Below are positions 27,209 through 35,870 of a DNA stretch of 64,000 nucleotides, in pieces. The translations under genes and the position numbers were made by a program. How positions within the stretch are numbered: the first letter of the stretch is position 1; every line of letters begins with the position of its first letter. Below the pieces are notes generated by a model. That model saw only the letters and a list, made by a program, of their open reading frames with translations, had not been told where the DNA came from and searched no databases. Source of the DNA: Bradyrhizobium sp. ARR65 (GTDB lineage Bacteria > Pseudomonadota > Alphaproteobacteria > Rhizobiales > Xanthobacteraceae); assembly GCF_000472385.1 (NCBI RefSeq), contig NZ_AWZU01000016.1:88588-152587 (forward strand), given 5' to 3'.

Positions 27209-28507
27209 ATGGCGGACGTCGACCACGCGTTCCAGCTTGCCCGGCACGAACACGTTTTCCTGGGCCGAGACCATGACAGGGCCGAGCGCCGCACCTGGGC
27301 GGTGATCGTTCTGTGCGGTGTGATGATGGTCGCGGAAATCGTCGGCGGCGCACTGTTCGGCTCGCTGGCGCTGATCGCCGACGGTCTGCATATGTCGACG
27401 CATGCCGGCGCACTGCTGCTCGCTGCGCTGGCCTACACCTATGCCCGCAAATACGCTCACGACCGCAGCTTCACCTTCGGCACCGGCAAATTCGGTGATC
27501 TCGCGGGCTATACCAGCGCGATCGTGCTGGCGATGATTGCGCTGCTGATCGGATACGAGGCTGTCGAACGCCTGCTCAACCCCGTCCAGATCCACTTCGA
27601 CGAAGCGATCCCGATCGCGGTGGTGGGATTGATCGTCAACGTCGCAAGCGCCTGGCTGTTGTCGGGCGGGCATGATCACGGGAACAGCCATGGCCATCAT
27701 GTTGGTCATCATGGCCATGCTCATCATGAGCAGGATCACCACCACGGCGAGGCGCCCCAGCTTGTGACGTTCGGCACGCGCGAGCTGGCCATCGAGATCT
27801 TTGAGCACGGTACCCCGCCGCGCTTTCGCATCATCGCGGAAAGCGGCGCGCTGCCGATGGCATCCGATTTCGCCATCGAAACGGTGCGTCCCGATGGCAG
27901 CCGCCAGCTCTTCGCCTTCGCGGACCGAGGCGGGTATCTGGAATCGCGCGAGGAGGTTCCGGAGCCGCATGCCTTTGTCTGCCAAGTGTCGCTGCTGGAG
28001 GCAGGCCAGCAATGGCGGCGTGAGCTTCGGCTCGAGGAGCACGAGCACAGCCACGACCACGACGCGGCCCATCGGCGCGACAACAACATGCGCGCGGCTA
28101 TCGTCCATGTCATGGCCGATGCTGCCGTCTCGGTGCTGGTGATTGCCGGCCTGCTGCTGGGGCGCGGCTTCGGCTGGGCCTGGATGGATCCGCTCGCCGG
28201 CCTCATCGGTGCGCTGGTGATCGCGAACTGGTCAATCGGCCTGTTGCGGGACACCGGCGGCATTCTGCTTGATCGCTTGCCGGATTCAGGGATCGCCGAG
28301 AAGGTTCGCCAGGCGGTCGAGAGCGAGGGCGACCAGGTTACCGACCTGCATCTGTGGCGGCTCGGGCCCGGACATCTCGGCGCCATCGTGAGCGTGGCGA
28401 CCAGCAAGTCGCGCGAAGCGGCGCATTATCGCCGGCGCCTGGCGCGCTTTACCGACCTCTCGCACGTCACGGTCGAGGTCCAGCACGCGCCACGCGCGCG
28501 GGGCTGA
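27209..28507 (+). CDS. dmeF: Cation diffusion facilitator, cobalt/nickel exporter (DmeF) with an inserted domain
   Basis: A 432-residue inner-membrane metal/proton antiporter. Membrane segments lie at about 30-50, 55-78, 100-120, 134-152, 298-318 and 325-345. The metal site is H61xxxH65 in the second segment (ADGLHMSTHA, typical of the DmeF subgroup) and H300xxxD304 in the fifth. A histidine-rich loop at about 154-179 and a second cluster at 278-286 flank a roughly 95-residue segment (183-275, ELAIEIFEHGTPPRFRI...) that ordinary CDF proteins of about 300 residues lack. The C-terminal cytoplasmic domain is present. ATG 27209 is preferred over GTG 27203. Confidence 0.9.
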   Translation: MADVDHAFQLARHEHVFLGRDHDRAERRTWAVIVLCGVMMVAEIVGGALFGSLALIADGLHMSTHAGALLLAALAYTYARKYAHDRSFTFGTGKFGDLAGYTSAIVLAMIALLIGYEAVERLLNPVQIHFDEAIPIAVVGLIVNVASAWLLSGGHDHGNSHGHHVGHHGHAHHEQDHHHGEAPQLVTFGTRELAIEIFEHGTPPRFRIIAESGALPMASDFAIETVRPDGSRQLFAFADRGGYLESREEVPEPHAFVCQVSLLEAGQQWRRELRLEEHEHSHDHDAAHRRDNNMRAAIVHVMADAAVSVLVIAGLLLGRGFGWAWMDPLAGLIGALVIANWSIGLLRDTGGILLDRLPDSGIAEKVRQAVESEGDQVTDLHLWRLGPGHLGAIVSVATSKSREAAHYRRRLARFTDLSHVTVEVQHAPRARG

Positions 28508-28680
28508 GCACAGGCCGGCGGCGCACGCTCCTCAGGCGGGACGGAGAGATATTCGCGCGCGGGCGCACTCCCATCCTACCACTTAAGACCGAAGAAAATC
28601 CGCTGCACTGCGGCGTTGACCCTTGACGAGAGGGACGGCCGGCGTGTTTCGTGTGCCAAATTGTCGCACGGGAGAATCGC

Positions 28681-29049
28681 GTGAAACGTTTCGACGTGAT
28701 CGCAATGTTCGCAAGCCTTTGGCTTCTCGCGTCCATGGTGATCGACGCGGCGACTCCACCGGAGCTGAACGTTTACATGATCGGCGCTGCCATTGCGCCG
28801 GCCACCGCCGTTTCGGCCCTCCTGTATTGGCTTCGTGTTCCGAGGATCGATTTCGCCGTGGTCTTCGCGACGCTTTGGATGGTGTCCGAGATGGTCCTTG
28901 AACTCATTTCGCCGAAGCCGCTGTCGCCGCTCATGGCGATTATTGCAGTGGCGCCGATGGTCATTGTCGGCAGCGTCATTAATTTCCAGTGCTGGCGCCG
29001 TCGTTCGAGGCTGCGGCCGCTGACGAGCCCGCCCAGCTCTACCTCGTAG
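28681..29049 (+). CDS. Small four-helix membrane protein, unknown function
   Basis: A 122-residue protein. GTG 28681 is preferred as start because GGGAG lies nine bases upstream (MKRFDVIAMFASLWLL). Four hydrophobic segments are visible at about 5-22, 28-50, 56-76 and 82-100, with a short basic tail (CWRRRSRLRPL). No domain is recognised. It follows dmeF on the same strand with a gap of 173 bases, so a link to metal resistance is only positional. Confidence 0.6.
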   Translation: MKRFDVIAMFASLWLLASMVIDAATPPELNVYMIGAAIAPATAVSALLYWLRVPRIDFAVVFATLWMVSEMVLELISPKPLSPLMAIIAVAPMVIVGSVINFQCWRRRSRLRPLTSPPSSTS

Positions 29050-29169
29050 CGCTGTCCCGCTCTCATTCCCACACGGAACGGAGCGGATATCATTCCGCAA
29101 TGACGCCCGCGTGCGCTGGAGCGAACGATTCGCTCACAGCGAGAGTGCCCCAACGGCCCTCTTCCGACC

Positions 29170-29286
29170 TCAGCCTGCGCGCAGCAGCGCGAAGACAGCC
29201 ATCTCGCCCATCAAAACGGTGCTCACGATGGCGAGTACCAGATACACCTCGCCGGATGAGGACGGTACGACCTTGATCGGCTTCAT
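29170..29286 (-). CDS. 38-residue single-pass membrane peptide
   Basis: A short minus-strand gene of 39 codons including the TGA stop. It starts at ATG 29286 after a strong ribosome site GGAGGAAA. The product begins MKPIKVVPSSSGEVYL, followed by one hydrophobic helix (VLAIVSTVLMGEMAVFALL) and a short basic end. A GGAAC-N16-GGTT element lies about 50 bases upstream. It sits in an otherwise gene-free stretch between the membrane protein and the CsoR-type gene (29050-29447). The family is unknown. Confidence 0.5.
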   Translation of the reverse strand: MKPIKVVPSSSGEVYLVLAIVSTVLMGEMAVFALLRAG

Positions 29287-29336
29287 TGGTTTTCCTCCGC
29301 GTCGGAGCGAAGTCCCAACAAATCTCACGATATGGT

Positions 29337-29361
29337 AACCTCCTTTACAGATGTAAGTTCC
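29337..29361 (-). promoter_or_regulatory. EcfG-like general stress promoter candidate
   Basis: On the minus strand, GGAAC (29357-29361), exactly 16 bases, then GGTT (29337-29340). EcfG-type sigma factors of alphaproteobacteria recognise GGAAC-N16/17-CGTT, so one of nine consensus bases differs. It is correctly oriented and about 50 bases upstream of the 38-residue gene. Confidence 0.4.
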
Positions 29362-29447
29362 CTACCAAGACGATCAGACCAAAGGTGGAGGTTACGGGCA
29401 CGCCGTCGCTCCAGGCCCGGCTCGCGCATCTGCCATAACGCGGGACC

Positions 29448-29714
29448 CTACAGATATTTCGCGATCTGCCTGAATTGCTTCAGCGCCGCCTGCCCCTTTG
29501 CCCCCGATGCCTTCAACGTCCGTTCGAGGCTGTGGCTGATGTGATCGTGGATCAGGGCTTTCTTGGCGTTTTCGATCGCGCCTTCGACGGCCTGCAACTG
29601 CTGTGCGATCTGGGCGCAGGGTCGCCCCTGTTCGATCATCTCGATGATGCTCTCGAGATGACCATGGGCGCGCCTCAGGCGGCGGGCGATCGCAGCATGC
29701 GGCTGGTCCGGCAT
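29448..29714 (-). CDS. CsoR/FrmR-family transcriptional repressor, unknown inducer
   Basis: An 88-residue all-helical repressor of the DUF156 family (ARRLRRAHGHLESIIEMIEQGRPCAQIAQQLQAVEGAIENAKKALIHDHISH). C33 and H58 align with the Cys and His used by the family, but the second cysteine that copper-type CsoR needs (position 62) is a serine. It is therefore more FrmR-like than copper-sensing. Nickel/cobalt ligands as in RcnR are incomplete. It is followed by no gene on its strand for over 150 bases and is preceded by a perfect palindrome that is its likely operator. Confidence 0.82.
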   Translation of the reverse strand: MPDQPHAAIARRLRRAHGHLESIIEMIEQGRPCAQIAQQLQAVEGAIENAKKALIHDHISHSLERTLKASGAKGQAALKQFRQIAKYL

Positions 29715-29724
29715 TGGCGTCTCC

Positions 29725-29764
29725 TATCCTCCCCGGAGGATAACAATGATCCTGCCCGTAGGAT
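29725..29764. promoter_or_regulatory. Palindromic operator of the CsoR/FrmR-type repressor
   Basis: TATCCTCC-CC-GGAGGATA (29725-29742) is a perfect 18-bp palindrome 10 bases upstream of the repressor start codon. A second, related site ATCCT-GCCCGT-AGGAT lies at 29749-29764. G/C-tract dyads of this kind are the known targets of the family. The 328-base gap to the next gene (29715-30042) otherwise holds only an unsupported 60-codon frame. Confidence 0.6.
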
Positions 29765-30042
29765 AGCGGTGGAAGCTTGACTCGCGCTGGGACCAGGCCT
29801 ATGTGCCGGTTGCGGCCGCTCGCAGCGAATGCCCGCTGCCGCGCTTCAACCCTAATGAAGAGACCATGGGCAGTACCCGCTTCGGTAACGCCAGCCCGAT
29901 TGCTTCAATCGCAGCCGCGTTGCCGCCACAACATGAGATCGACCGCGACGGCGGCAGCCGCGCGAGGGGTGGTGGTCGCCTTTAATTGACCGCCTTGCCG
30001 CTCCCTCTCCTGCCGCGCCGGCCGCGGTCATGGAGGTGAGCG

Positions 30043-30432
30043 ATGTTCGAGAAGGTCACCAAATTCCGAATGCTGCCGTCCCGGCGCCTGGAGGCGCCCG
30101 TGCCGGCCAACGACAACCGCCGTGCCACCCGTCAAAGCCCGGCGCGCCGGGCCCGCGCCCCGCGCCTGATTTGCCGTTGGGCGCTCGGCGAAGGCTCCAA
30201 CCGGCCGACTTGTCGCTGGGAGCTGGAAAGCGCCGACGAGCCCAACCCTTCGTTGCGGTTTGCAGCGGGGGGCGAGTCAGGCTTTCACAAAACTGTCTTG
30301 CGACTGTCTTATCGGAGACTGCCTCTCGGAGCGGCCCTGCGCTATCGGGACACCGCGTTCGACACGGGCGAACCTTCGTACAAGTCGAGGGCGCGTCCGG
30401 ACCATCGTGTTGTGTTGCACGCACGTCACTAG
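30043..30432 (+). CDS. Small basic hypothetical protein
   Basis: A 129-residue frame at ATG 30043 preceded by an excellent ribosome site GGAGGTGAG (30032-30040). The first half (MFEKVTKFRMLPSRRLEAPVPANDN...) contains the doublet ICRWALGEGSNRPTCRWELE, a repeated 'CRW' motif that recurs in short hypothetical proteins of this bacterial group. The second half looks like shadow composition, so the natural protein may be shorter and the end frameshifted. Function unknown. Confidence 0.5.
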   Translation: MFEKVTKFRMLPSRRLEAPVPANDNRRATRQSPARRARAPRLICRWALGEGSNRPTCRWELESADEPNPSLRFAAGGESGFHKTVLRLSYRRLPLGAALRYRDTAFDTGEPSYKSRARPDHRVVLHARH

Positions 30433-30500
30433 ACGATGCGATCTAGCGAAACGTCCGACAGCGCTCCTTCCCATCGAGAGCAGCTTCCAATAAGGTCTAG

Positions 30501-30517
30501 TTGCGAACGATTTGCAA
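30501..30517. promoter_or_regulatory. Fur-type dyad upstream of the porin-ABC operon
   Basis: TTGCGAACGATTTGCAA has six of eight base pairs symmetric around its centre and resembles the TGCGAA/TTCGCA-type boxes bound by Fur-superfamily metalloregulators in proteobacteria. It lies 93 bases upstream of the fused porin gene, in the expected direction. The exact regulator (Fur, Mur or another) cannot be told. Confidence 0.45.
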
Positions 30518-30609
30518 TAAGGCCGGACAATGAATCGCGCATGCCGGGTTCTGAATGGATGCCGGATGGGTCGGCGGGCTCAGGTTTCCTAGGCTATCAC
30601 GGGCATTGA

Positions 30610-32667
30610 ATGTTGGGGCTTATGACGCAATCGACGATCGCACCAGCCGCGCCACGCGAGACGCGCGGCGCGAGACGCGGCCCGCGGTCGTCGACGTCGT
30701 TGATCGCCCTCGGACTGTTCGGGCTCGGCATGCCGGCGCTCGCGGCGGACTTGCCGCTGAAGGCACCCGCGTTCAAGGCCGTGTACGAATGGACCGGATT
30801 TTATGTCGGCGGGCATTTCGGCTATGGCGGCGCGAGCCTTGGTCCCGGCACCAATCCGCTGCCGCTGCAAGGCGTCTTCCTTCCGCACAGCACCACTGGC
30901 CTGATCGGCGGCTACCAGATGGGCTACAACCGCGAGCTCGCCAACCATCTCGTGCTCGGCATCGAGGCGGATGCCTCCTTTACCAGTCCGCTCGATGAGC
31001 CGGCATTGACGCCCGCTCCGTTCAACACAACCCTTGACTATGTCGGCACGCTGCGGGGCCGCATCGGCTATGCCTTCGGACACTGGATGCCGTTTATCAC
31101 CGGCGGCTTTGCCTGGGGGCACACCCACATCAACATCAATCAGGATCCGGCGAACACCAGCAACATCGTCTCTTCCGTCGGGCATTATCAGCCCGGCTGG
31201 ACCGCGGGTCTCGGTCTCGAATTCGCCGTCAGCGGCAATTGGACCGCCAAGCTCGAATATGACTATATCGAGCTGGCGCGCCAGACCTATGATCTCAGCA
31301 GCTTTGCGCTGCCCGGCGTCACGGTCGATCCCCGCATCCATCTCGCCAAGATCGGGCTCAACTACCAGTTCGGCGACAGGCTCTTCAGCCCGACCGGCTC
31401 GGCGGATGCAAAGCCGGCCTTGCCCGAGTCGAACGATTGGAATGTCCACGCGCAGACCACCTTCCTGCCGCAAGGCTATCCGTCGTTCCGCTCGCCCTAT
31501 GCGGGACAGAACAGCCTTCCCGGCAGCGGCCAATTACAGGCGACCTGGACCACGACCGCCTTTCTCGGCGTGCGACTGTGGCAGGGCGGCGAGTTCTATT
31601 TCAACCCGGAGCTGGCACAGGGTTTTGGCCTGAACGGCACGCTCGGCATCGCCGGCTTCCCGAACGGGGAGGCGCAGAAAGCCGGCGTCGCTTTCCCGAA
31701 AATCCGGCCGCAGCGTTATTATTTCAAGCAGACCTTCGGTCTCGGCGGCGAGCAGGAGGATGTCGCCGACGGCCCCAACCAGCTTCCCGGCAAGCGCGAC
31801 ATCGATCGGGTCACGCTCGTGGTCGGCCGCTTTGCGGTCGGCGATTTCTTCGACAACAACGCTTACGCCCATGACCCCCGCGCCGACTTCATGAACTGGG
31901 CACTGTGGGGATCTGCCGCTTACGATTTCCCCGCCGATCTGCCCGGCTACACGCGCGGCGCCATGGTCGAGCTCAACCGCAAGGACTGGGCCGTGCGCGG
32001 AGCCTTTGTCGAGGTACCCTCGAAGCCGAACAGCGACACCCTGACCTTCAAGACCGGCGGCGCGGTGGTCGAGTTCGAAGAGCGCCACACCATCTTCGAG
32101 CAGCCCGGCAAGCTGCGGGTCGGCGTCTTCGGCAATCAGGGCGTGACCGGCAATTATCGTCAGGCGCTGGCGATCGAGGCCACGGATCCGAGCCAGAACA
32201 TCAACGACGTGATGGCGAGCATCCGCCACGTCAATCCGAAATACGGCTTCTATGCCAATCTCGAGCAGCAGGTGATGAAGGACGTCGGCCTATTCGCACG
32301 GTTGAGCTGGAACGACGGCCAGAACGAAATCCTGTCCTTCACCGATGTCGATCGCAGCCTGTCCGGCGGCGTTTCCATCAAGGGCAGCTATTGGGGGCGT
32401 GACAACGACACCGTCGGTGTGGGCGGGGCGATCAACGGGCTTTCCGCCGCGCATCGCGATTTTCTCGCGGCGGGCGGCCTCGGCCTGTTGATCGGAGACG
32501 GCCGTCTGAACTACAGCCCCGAGCAGATTCTCGAGGCCTACTACGCCTATCAGGTGACCAAGAATTTCACCGTGACCGCCGACTACCAGTTCATCGCCAA
32601 CCCCGCCTACAACGCCGACCGCGGGCCGGTTTCGATCTTCTCCTGCCGTCTGCACGGCGAATTCTAG
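30610..32667 (+). CDS. Outer-membrane protein: Omp25-like barrel fused to an OprB-type carbohydrate porin
   Basis: A 685-residue protein with a signal peptide ending at ALAA near residue 43. Residues about 50-265 form an Omp25/RopB-like eight-stranded barrel (YEWTGFYVGGHFGYGG... through HLAKIGLNYQFGDRLF). Residues about 275-685 match an OprB-type carbohydrate-selective porin (FLGVRLWQGGEFYFNPELAQGFGLNGTLGIAGFPNGEAQKAG, DNDTVGVGGAINGLS, EAYYAYQVTKNFTVTADYQFI) and end in F, the usual barrel-assembly signal. The start ATG 30610 is the first in frame. It leads an operon with a tandem permease and an ATPase, behind a Fur-type dyad. Confidence 0.88.
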   Translation: MLGLMTQSTIAPAAPRETRGARRGPRSSTSLIALGLFGLGMPALAADLPLKAPAFKAVYEWTGFYVGGHFGYGGASLGPGTNPLPLQGVFLPHSTTGLIGGYQMGYNRELANHLVLGIEADASFTSPLDEPALTPAPFNTTLDYVGTLRGRIGYAFGHWMPFITGGFAWGHTHININQDPANTSNIVSSVGHYQPGWTAGLGLEFAVSGNWTAKLEYDYIELARQTYDLSSFALPGVTVDPRIHLAKIGLNYQFGDRLFSPTGSADAKPALPESNDWNVHAQTTFLPQGYPSFRSPYAGQNSLPGSGQLQATWTTTAFLGVRLWQGGEFYFNPELAQGFGLNGTLGIAGFPNGEAQKAGVAFPKIRPQRYYFKQTFGLGGEQEDVADGPNQLPGKRDIDRVTLVVGRFAVGDFFDNNAYAHDPRADFMNWALWGSAAYDFPADLPGYTRGAMVELNRKDWAVRGAFVEVPSKPNSDTLTFKTGGAVVEFEERHTIFEQPGKLRVGVFGNQGVTGNYRQALAIEATDPSQNINDVMASIRHVNPKYGFYANLEQQVMKDVGLFARLSWNDGQNEILSFTDVDRSLSGGVSIKGSYWGRDNDTVGVGGAINGLSAAHRDFLAAGGLGLLIGDGRLNYSPEQILEAYYAYQVTKNFTVTADYQFIANPAYNADRGPVSIFSCRLHGEF

Positions 32668-32679
32668 GGGGTTCGTCCG

Positions 32680-34413
32680 ATGACGCTGCAGGATCTCCGC
32701 ATCGCCGTGCTGACACAGGCGCCACGGCCCAATATCTGGGACGTCGTGGCCCTGATCCTGGTGATCGGCGCCATGGTGCTGATCGTCTATGGCGGCGAGC
32801 AGACCACGCTGCCCTTGTCGGCGCTGGACACCGCTCCCGTCACACTCGATCCGGTACATCTGCCGTTCTATGCACTGCGCACCACCATGCGCATGCTGCT
32901 GGCGATGGCCTGCTCGATCGTGTTCACGTTCGTCTATGCGGCGATCGCCGCCAAGAGCCGGCGCGCCGAGATGGTGCTGATCCCGCTTCTGGACATCCTG
33001 CAATCGGTGCCGATTCTCGGCTTTCTCACGTTCACGGTCGTGTTCTTCCTCAATCTGTTCCCGGGAAAAGTGCTGGGCGCCGAGCTCGCCTGCGTGTTCG
33101 CGATCTTCACCAGTCAAGCCTGGAACATGACCTTCAGCATGTACCAGTCGATGCGCAATGTGCCGAAGGACCTGGACGAGGCCACGCAAAGCTTTCACTT
33201 GAGCGGCTGGCAGCGCTTCTGGCGGCTGGACGTGCCCTTTGCCATGCCGGGCCTGATCTGGAACGCGATGATGTCGATGTCGGGCGGCTGGTTCTTCGTG
33301 GTGGCCTCGGAGGCGATCACAGTCGGCAACACCACCGTAACCCTGCCTGGGGTCGGCTCCTATGTGGCGCTCGCGATCGAGAAGCGCGACCTGCCCGCGA
33401 TCGGCTACGCCATCCTGACCATGCTGCTCGTCATCATCGCCTATGACCAGTTGCTGTTCCGCCCGATCGTGGCCTGGGCCGATAAATTCCGCTTCGAGCA
33501 GACCGCGTCCGGCGATGCACCGACCTCCTGGATGCTCGATCTGTTTCGCCGCACCCGCGCGCTGCGCGCTCTGACCCTTCCCTTTGCCGGGCTGAACCGC
33601 GCGTTTTCAAACCTCGATGTCGAGTGGCCGAAGAGCTTCCGCTTCCCGGTCAAGAGCGGCCCGCCCTCACGCCTCGTCGATGCGCTCTGGTTCCTCCTGA
33701 TCGGGATCGGCACAGGCTACGCGGCGTACCGGGCCTACACCTATCTCTCGGCCAGCCTGGAGCCGTCAGACGTCTATAGCGCCATCGGAGATGGCCTCGT
33801 CACCCTTCTGCGCGTGACCGTGCTGATCGCGCTGGCCACGCTGATCTGGGTACCGGTCGGGGTCTGGATCGGGCTGCGACCGAAACTCGCCGAGCAGGTG
33901 CAGCCGCTGGCGCAATTCCTGGCGGCCTTTCCGGCCAACCTCGCTTTTCCGGTGTTCGTGCTGCTCATCGTGCATTACCGGCTCAATGCCAATGTCTGGC
34001 TGAGCCCGCTGATGATCCTGGGCACGCAGTGGTACATCCTGTTCAACGTGATCGCGGGGGCCACCGCCTTCCCCAGCGATTTGCGCGAGGCCGCTTCCAG
34101 CCTGCACCTTACGGGCTGGCGCTGGTGGACAAAGGCGATCCTGCCCGGCATCTTCCCCTATTACATCACCGGCGCCATCACTGCCTCCGGCGGCTCATGG
34201 AACGCGTCCATCGTCGCGGAAGTCGCGAGCTGGGGCGACACCCATCTGTCGGCCAAGGGACTCGGCGCCTATATCGCCAAGGCCACGGAGGCCGGCGACT
34301 TTCCGCGCGTCGTGCTCGGCATCACCATCATGTGCGTTCTGGTGACGCTGTTCAACCGGCTGGTCTGGCGCCCACTCTACGCTTTCGGCGAGCGCCGGCT
34401 TCGCCTCGGCTGA
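32680..34413 (+). CDS. ABC importer permease with two fused BPD_transp_1 domains
   Basis: A 577-residue inner-membrane protein made of two complete permease domains (about 55-265 and 350-570), each with its own ATPase-docking loop (NVPKDLDEATQSFHLSGWQRFWRLDVPFAMPGLIWN and FPSDLREAASSLHLTGWRWWTKAILPGIFPYYITGAI). It belongs to the NitT/TauT-like superfamily and would form the whole channel alone. It begins 12 bases after the porin gene and precedes the ATPase by 15 bases. No periplasmic binding protein is encoded beside it. Confidence 0.9.
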   Translation: MTLQDLRIAVLTQAPRPNIWDVVALILVIGAMVLIVYGGEQTTLPLSALDTAPVTLDPVHLPFYALRTTMRMLLAMACSIVFTFVYAAIAAKSRRAEMVLIPLLDILQSVPILGFLTFTVVFFLNLFPGKVLGAELACVFAIFTSQAWNMTFSMYQSMRNVPKDLDEATQSFHLSGWQRFWRLDVPFAMPGLIWNAMMSMSGGWFFVVASEAITVGNTTVTLPGVGSYVALAIEKRDLPAIGYAILTMLLVIIAYDQLLFRPIVAWADKFRFEQTASGDAPTSWMLDLFRRTRALRALTLPFAGLNRAFSNLDVEWPKSFRFPVKSGPPSRLVDALWFLLIGIGTGYAAYRAYTYLSASLEPSDVYSAIGDGLVTLLRVTVLIALATLIWVPVGVWIGLRPKLAEQVQPLAQFLAAFPANLAFPVFVLLIVHYRLNANVWLSPLMILGTQWYILFNVIAGATAFPSDLREAASSLHLTGWRWWTKAILPGIFPYYITGAITASGGSWNASIVAEVASWGDTHLSAKGLGAYIAKATEAGDFPRVVLGITIMCVLVTLFNRLVWRPLYAFGERRLRLG

Positions 34414-34428
34414 CCATGAGGGACCTTC

Positions 34429-35760
34429 ATGCTCGACACGTCAAAGCAACAGTCCACCCTGATCGATATCCGCGGCGTCAGCCGGGTGTTTCCGAAAGGC
34501 AGCGGTGAAGATCTGCGTGTGCTGGACAATGTCGATCTCACGATCCGCTCCGGCGAGATCGTCGGCCTGCTCGGCCGCTCCGGCTCCGGCAAATCGACGC
34601 TGCTGCGCATCATCGCCGGGCTGATCGCGCCGTCCTCGGGCAATGCGTCTTGCCGTGGCCAGACCATCGTGGGTCCACCGCATGGGGTGGCCATGGTGTT
34701 CCAGTCATTCGCACTGTTTCCCTGGCTCACCGTGCTGCAGAATGTCGAGCTCGGCCTCGAGGCGCTCGGCATCGATGCCGCGGAGCGGCGCAAGCGGGCG
34801 CTGGCGGCGATCGACCTGATCGGCCTCGACGGCTTTGAATCCGCCTATCCCAAGGAATTGTCGGGCGGCATGCGCCAGCGCGTCGGCTTTGCCCGGGCGC
34901 TGGTCGTCCATCCCGACCTGCTGTTGATGGACGAGCCGTTTTCGGCGCTCGACGTGCTGACGGCGGAAACGCTGCGCACCGACCTGGTCGATCTCTGGAG
35001 CGAGGGCCGGCTGCCGATCAAATCGGTATTGATGGTGACGCACAACATCGAGGAGGCGGTGCTGATGTGCGACCGCATCCTGGTGTTTTCGTCCAACCCG
35101 GGCCGGGTGGCGGCCGAGTTCAAGGTCGACCTGCCGCATCCGCGCAACCGGCTCGATCCGGCGTTCCGGCAGCTCGTCGACAATCTCTATGCGCGCATGA
35201 CCCAGCGCCCCACCACCCCGCCGCCGACATTCGAAAATATCCCCGGCCCGACCGTTGGCATGGTGCTCGACCATGTCTCCTCCAACGTGCTGTCTGGTCT
35301 GATCGAAGCGCTGGCCGCCGAACCATATTACGGCCGCGCCGACCTGCCGGTGCTGGCCGGCCAGTTGCAGCTCGAGGCCGACGAGATCCTGCATCTTGGT
35401 GAATCCCTGCAACTGCTGCGATTCGCCCTGTTTCACGACGGCGACCTCGTCCTCACCGAGGCCGGCAAGCGCTTTGCCAATCTCGAAACCGACGCGCGTA
35501 AGAAACTGTTCGCCGAACATCTGCTTGCCTACGTGCCGGTGATGGGCCTGATCAAGCGCGTGCTCGACGAACGGCCCTCGCACACCGCGCCCGCCGCGCG
35601 CTTCCGAAACGAGCTCGAGGACTATATGTCCGAGGAATATGCCGACGAGACCTTGAAGACGATCGTTTCCTGGGGCCGCTACGCCGAGCTGTTCGCCTAC
35701 GACGAACAGTCGGAAACGTTCAGCCTGGAGAATCCAGGCTCGGATGAGGGCAGCGGTTGA
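34429..35760 (+). CDS. ABC importer ATPase with AAA-associated C-terminal domain
   Basis: A 443-residue ATPase. Residues 1-260 are a NitT/TauT-type nucleotide-binding domain: Walker A GRSGSGKST, Q-loop VFQSFALFPW, signature LSGGMRQRV, Walker B LLLMDEPFSALD, and switch His in VTHNIEEAV. The remaining about 180 residues match the AAA-associated C-terminal domain (PF09821-like; TVGMVLDHVSSNVLSGLIEALAAEPYYGRADLPVLAGQLQLEADEIL) thought to regulate such ATPases. It ends the porin-permease-ATPase operon. The family is often annotated for nitrate, sulfonate or bicarbonate, but the context here points to a metal-linked cargo. Confidence 0.9.
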   Translation: MLDTSKQQSTLIDIRGVSRVFPKGSGEDLRVLDNVDLTIRSGEIVGLLGRSGSGKSTLLRIIAGLIAPSSGNASCRGQTIVGPPHGVAMVFQSFALFPWLTVLQNVELGLEALGIDAAERRKRALAAIDLIGLDGFESAYPKELSGGMRQRVGFARALVVHPDLLLMDEPFSALDVLTAETLRTDLVDLWSEGRLPIKSVLMVTHNIEEAVLMCDRILVFSSNPGRVAAEFKVDLPHPRNRLDPAFRQLVDNLYARMTQRPTTPPPTFENIPGPTVGMVLDHVSSNVLSGLIEALAAEPYYGRADLPVLAGQLQLEADEILHLGESLQLLRFALFHDGDLVLTEAGKRFANLETDARKKLFAEHLLAYVPVMGLIKRVLDERPSHTAPAARFRNELEDYMSEEYADETLKTIVSWGRYAELFAYDEQSETFSLENPGSDEGSG

Positions 35761-35799
35761 GGTTATCTGCGATTGGCATCTCCTCGCTTGTCTGATCCG

Positions 35800-35838
35800 C
35801 CATCCTGAGGTGCGAGCGGAGCGAGCCTCGAAGGATCC
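35800..35838. repeat. Dispersed palindromic repeat copy
   Basis: The segment beginning CCATCCTGAGGTGCGAGCGG and ending CTCGAAGGATCC is an inverted copy of the one at 58132-58168. Such 'CATCCTGAGG...CCTCGAAGGATG' elements are abundant between genes in Bradyrhizobium-like genomes. Confidence 0.65.
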
Positions 35839-35870
35839 GATGACAGACTCCTCGAATCCAGCGGCGCGCA

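Noticed and set aside
29803..29985. 60-codon plus-strand frame (PNEETMGSTRFGNASP...)
   Set aside because: No ribosome site, no recognisable domain, and it ends in a Gly/Arg-rich tail.
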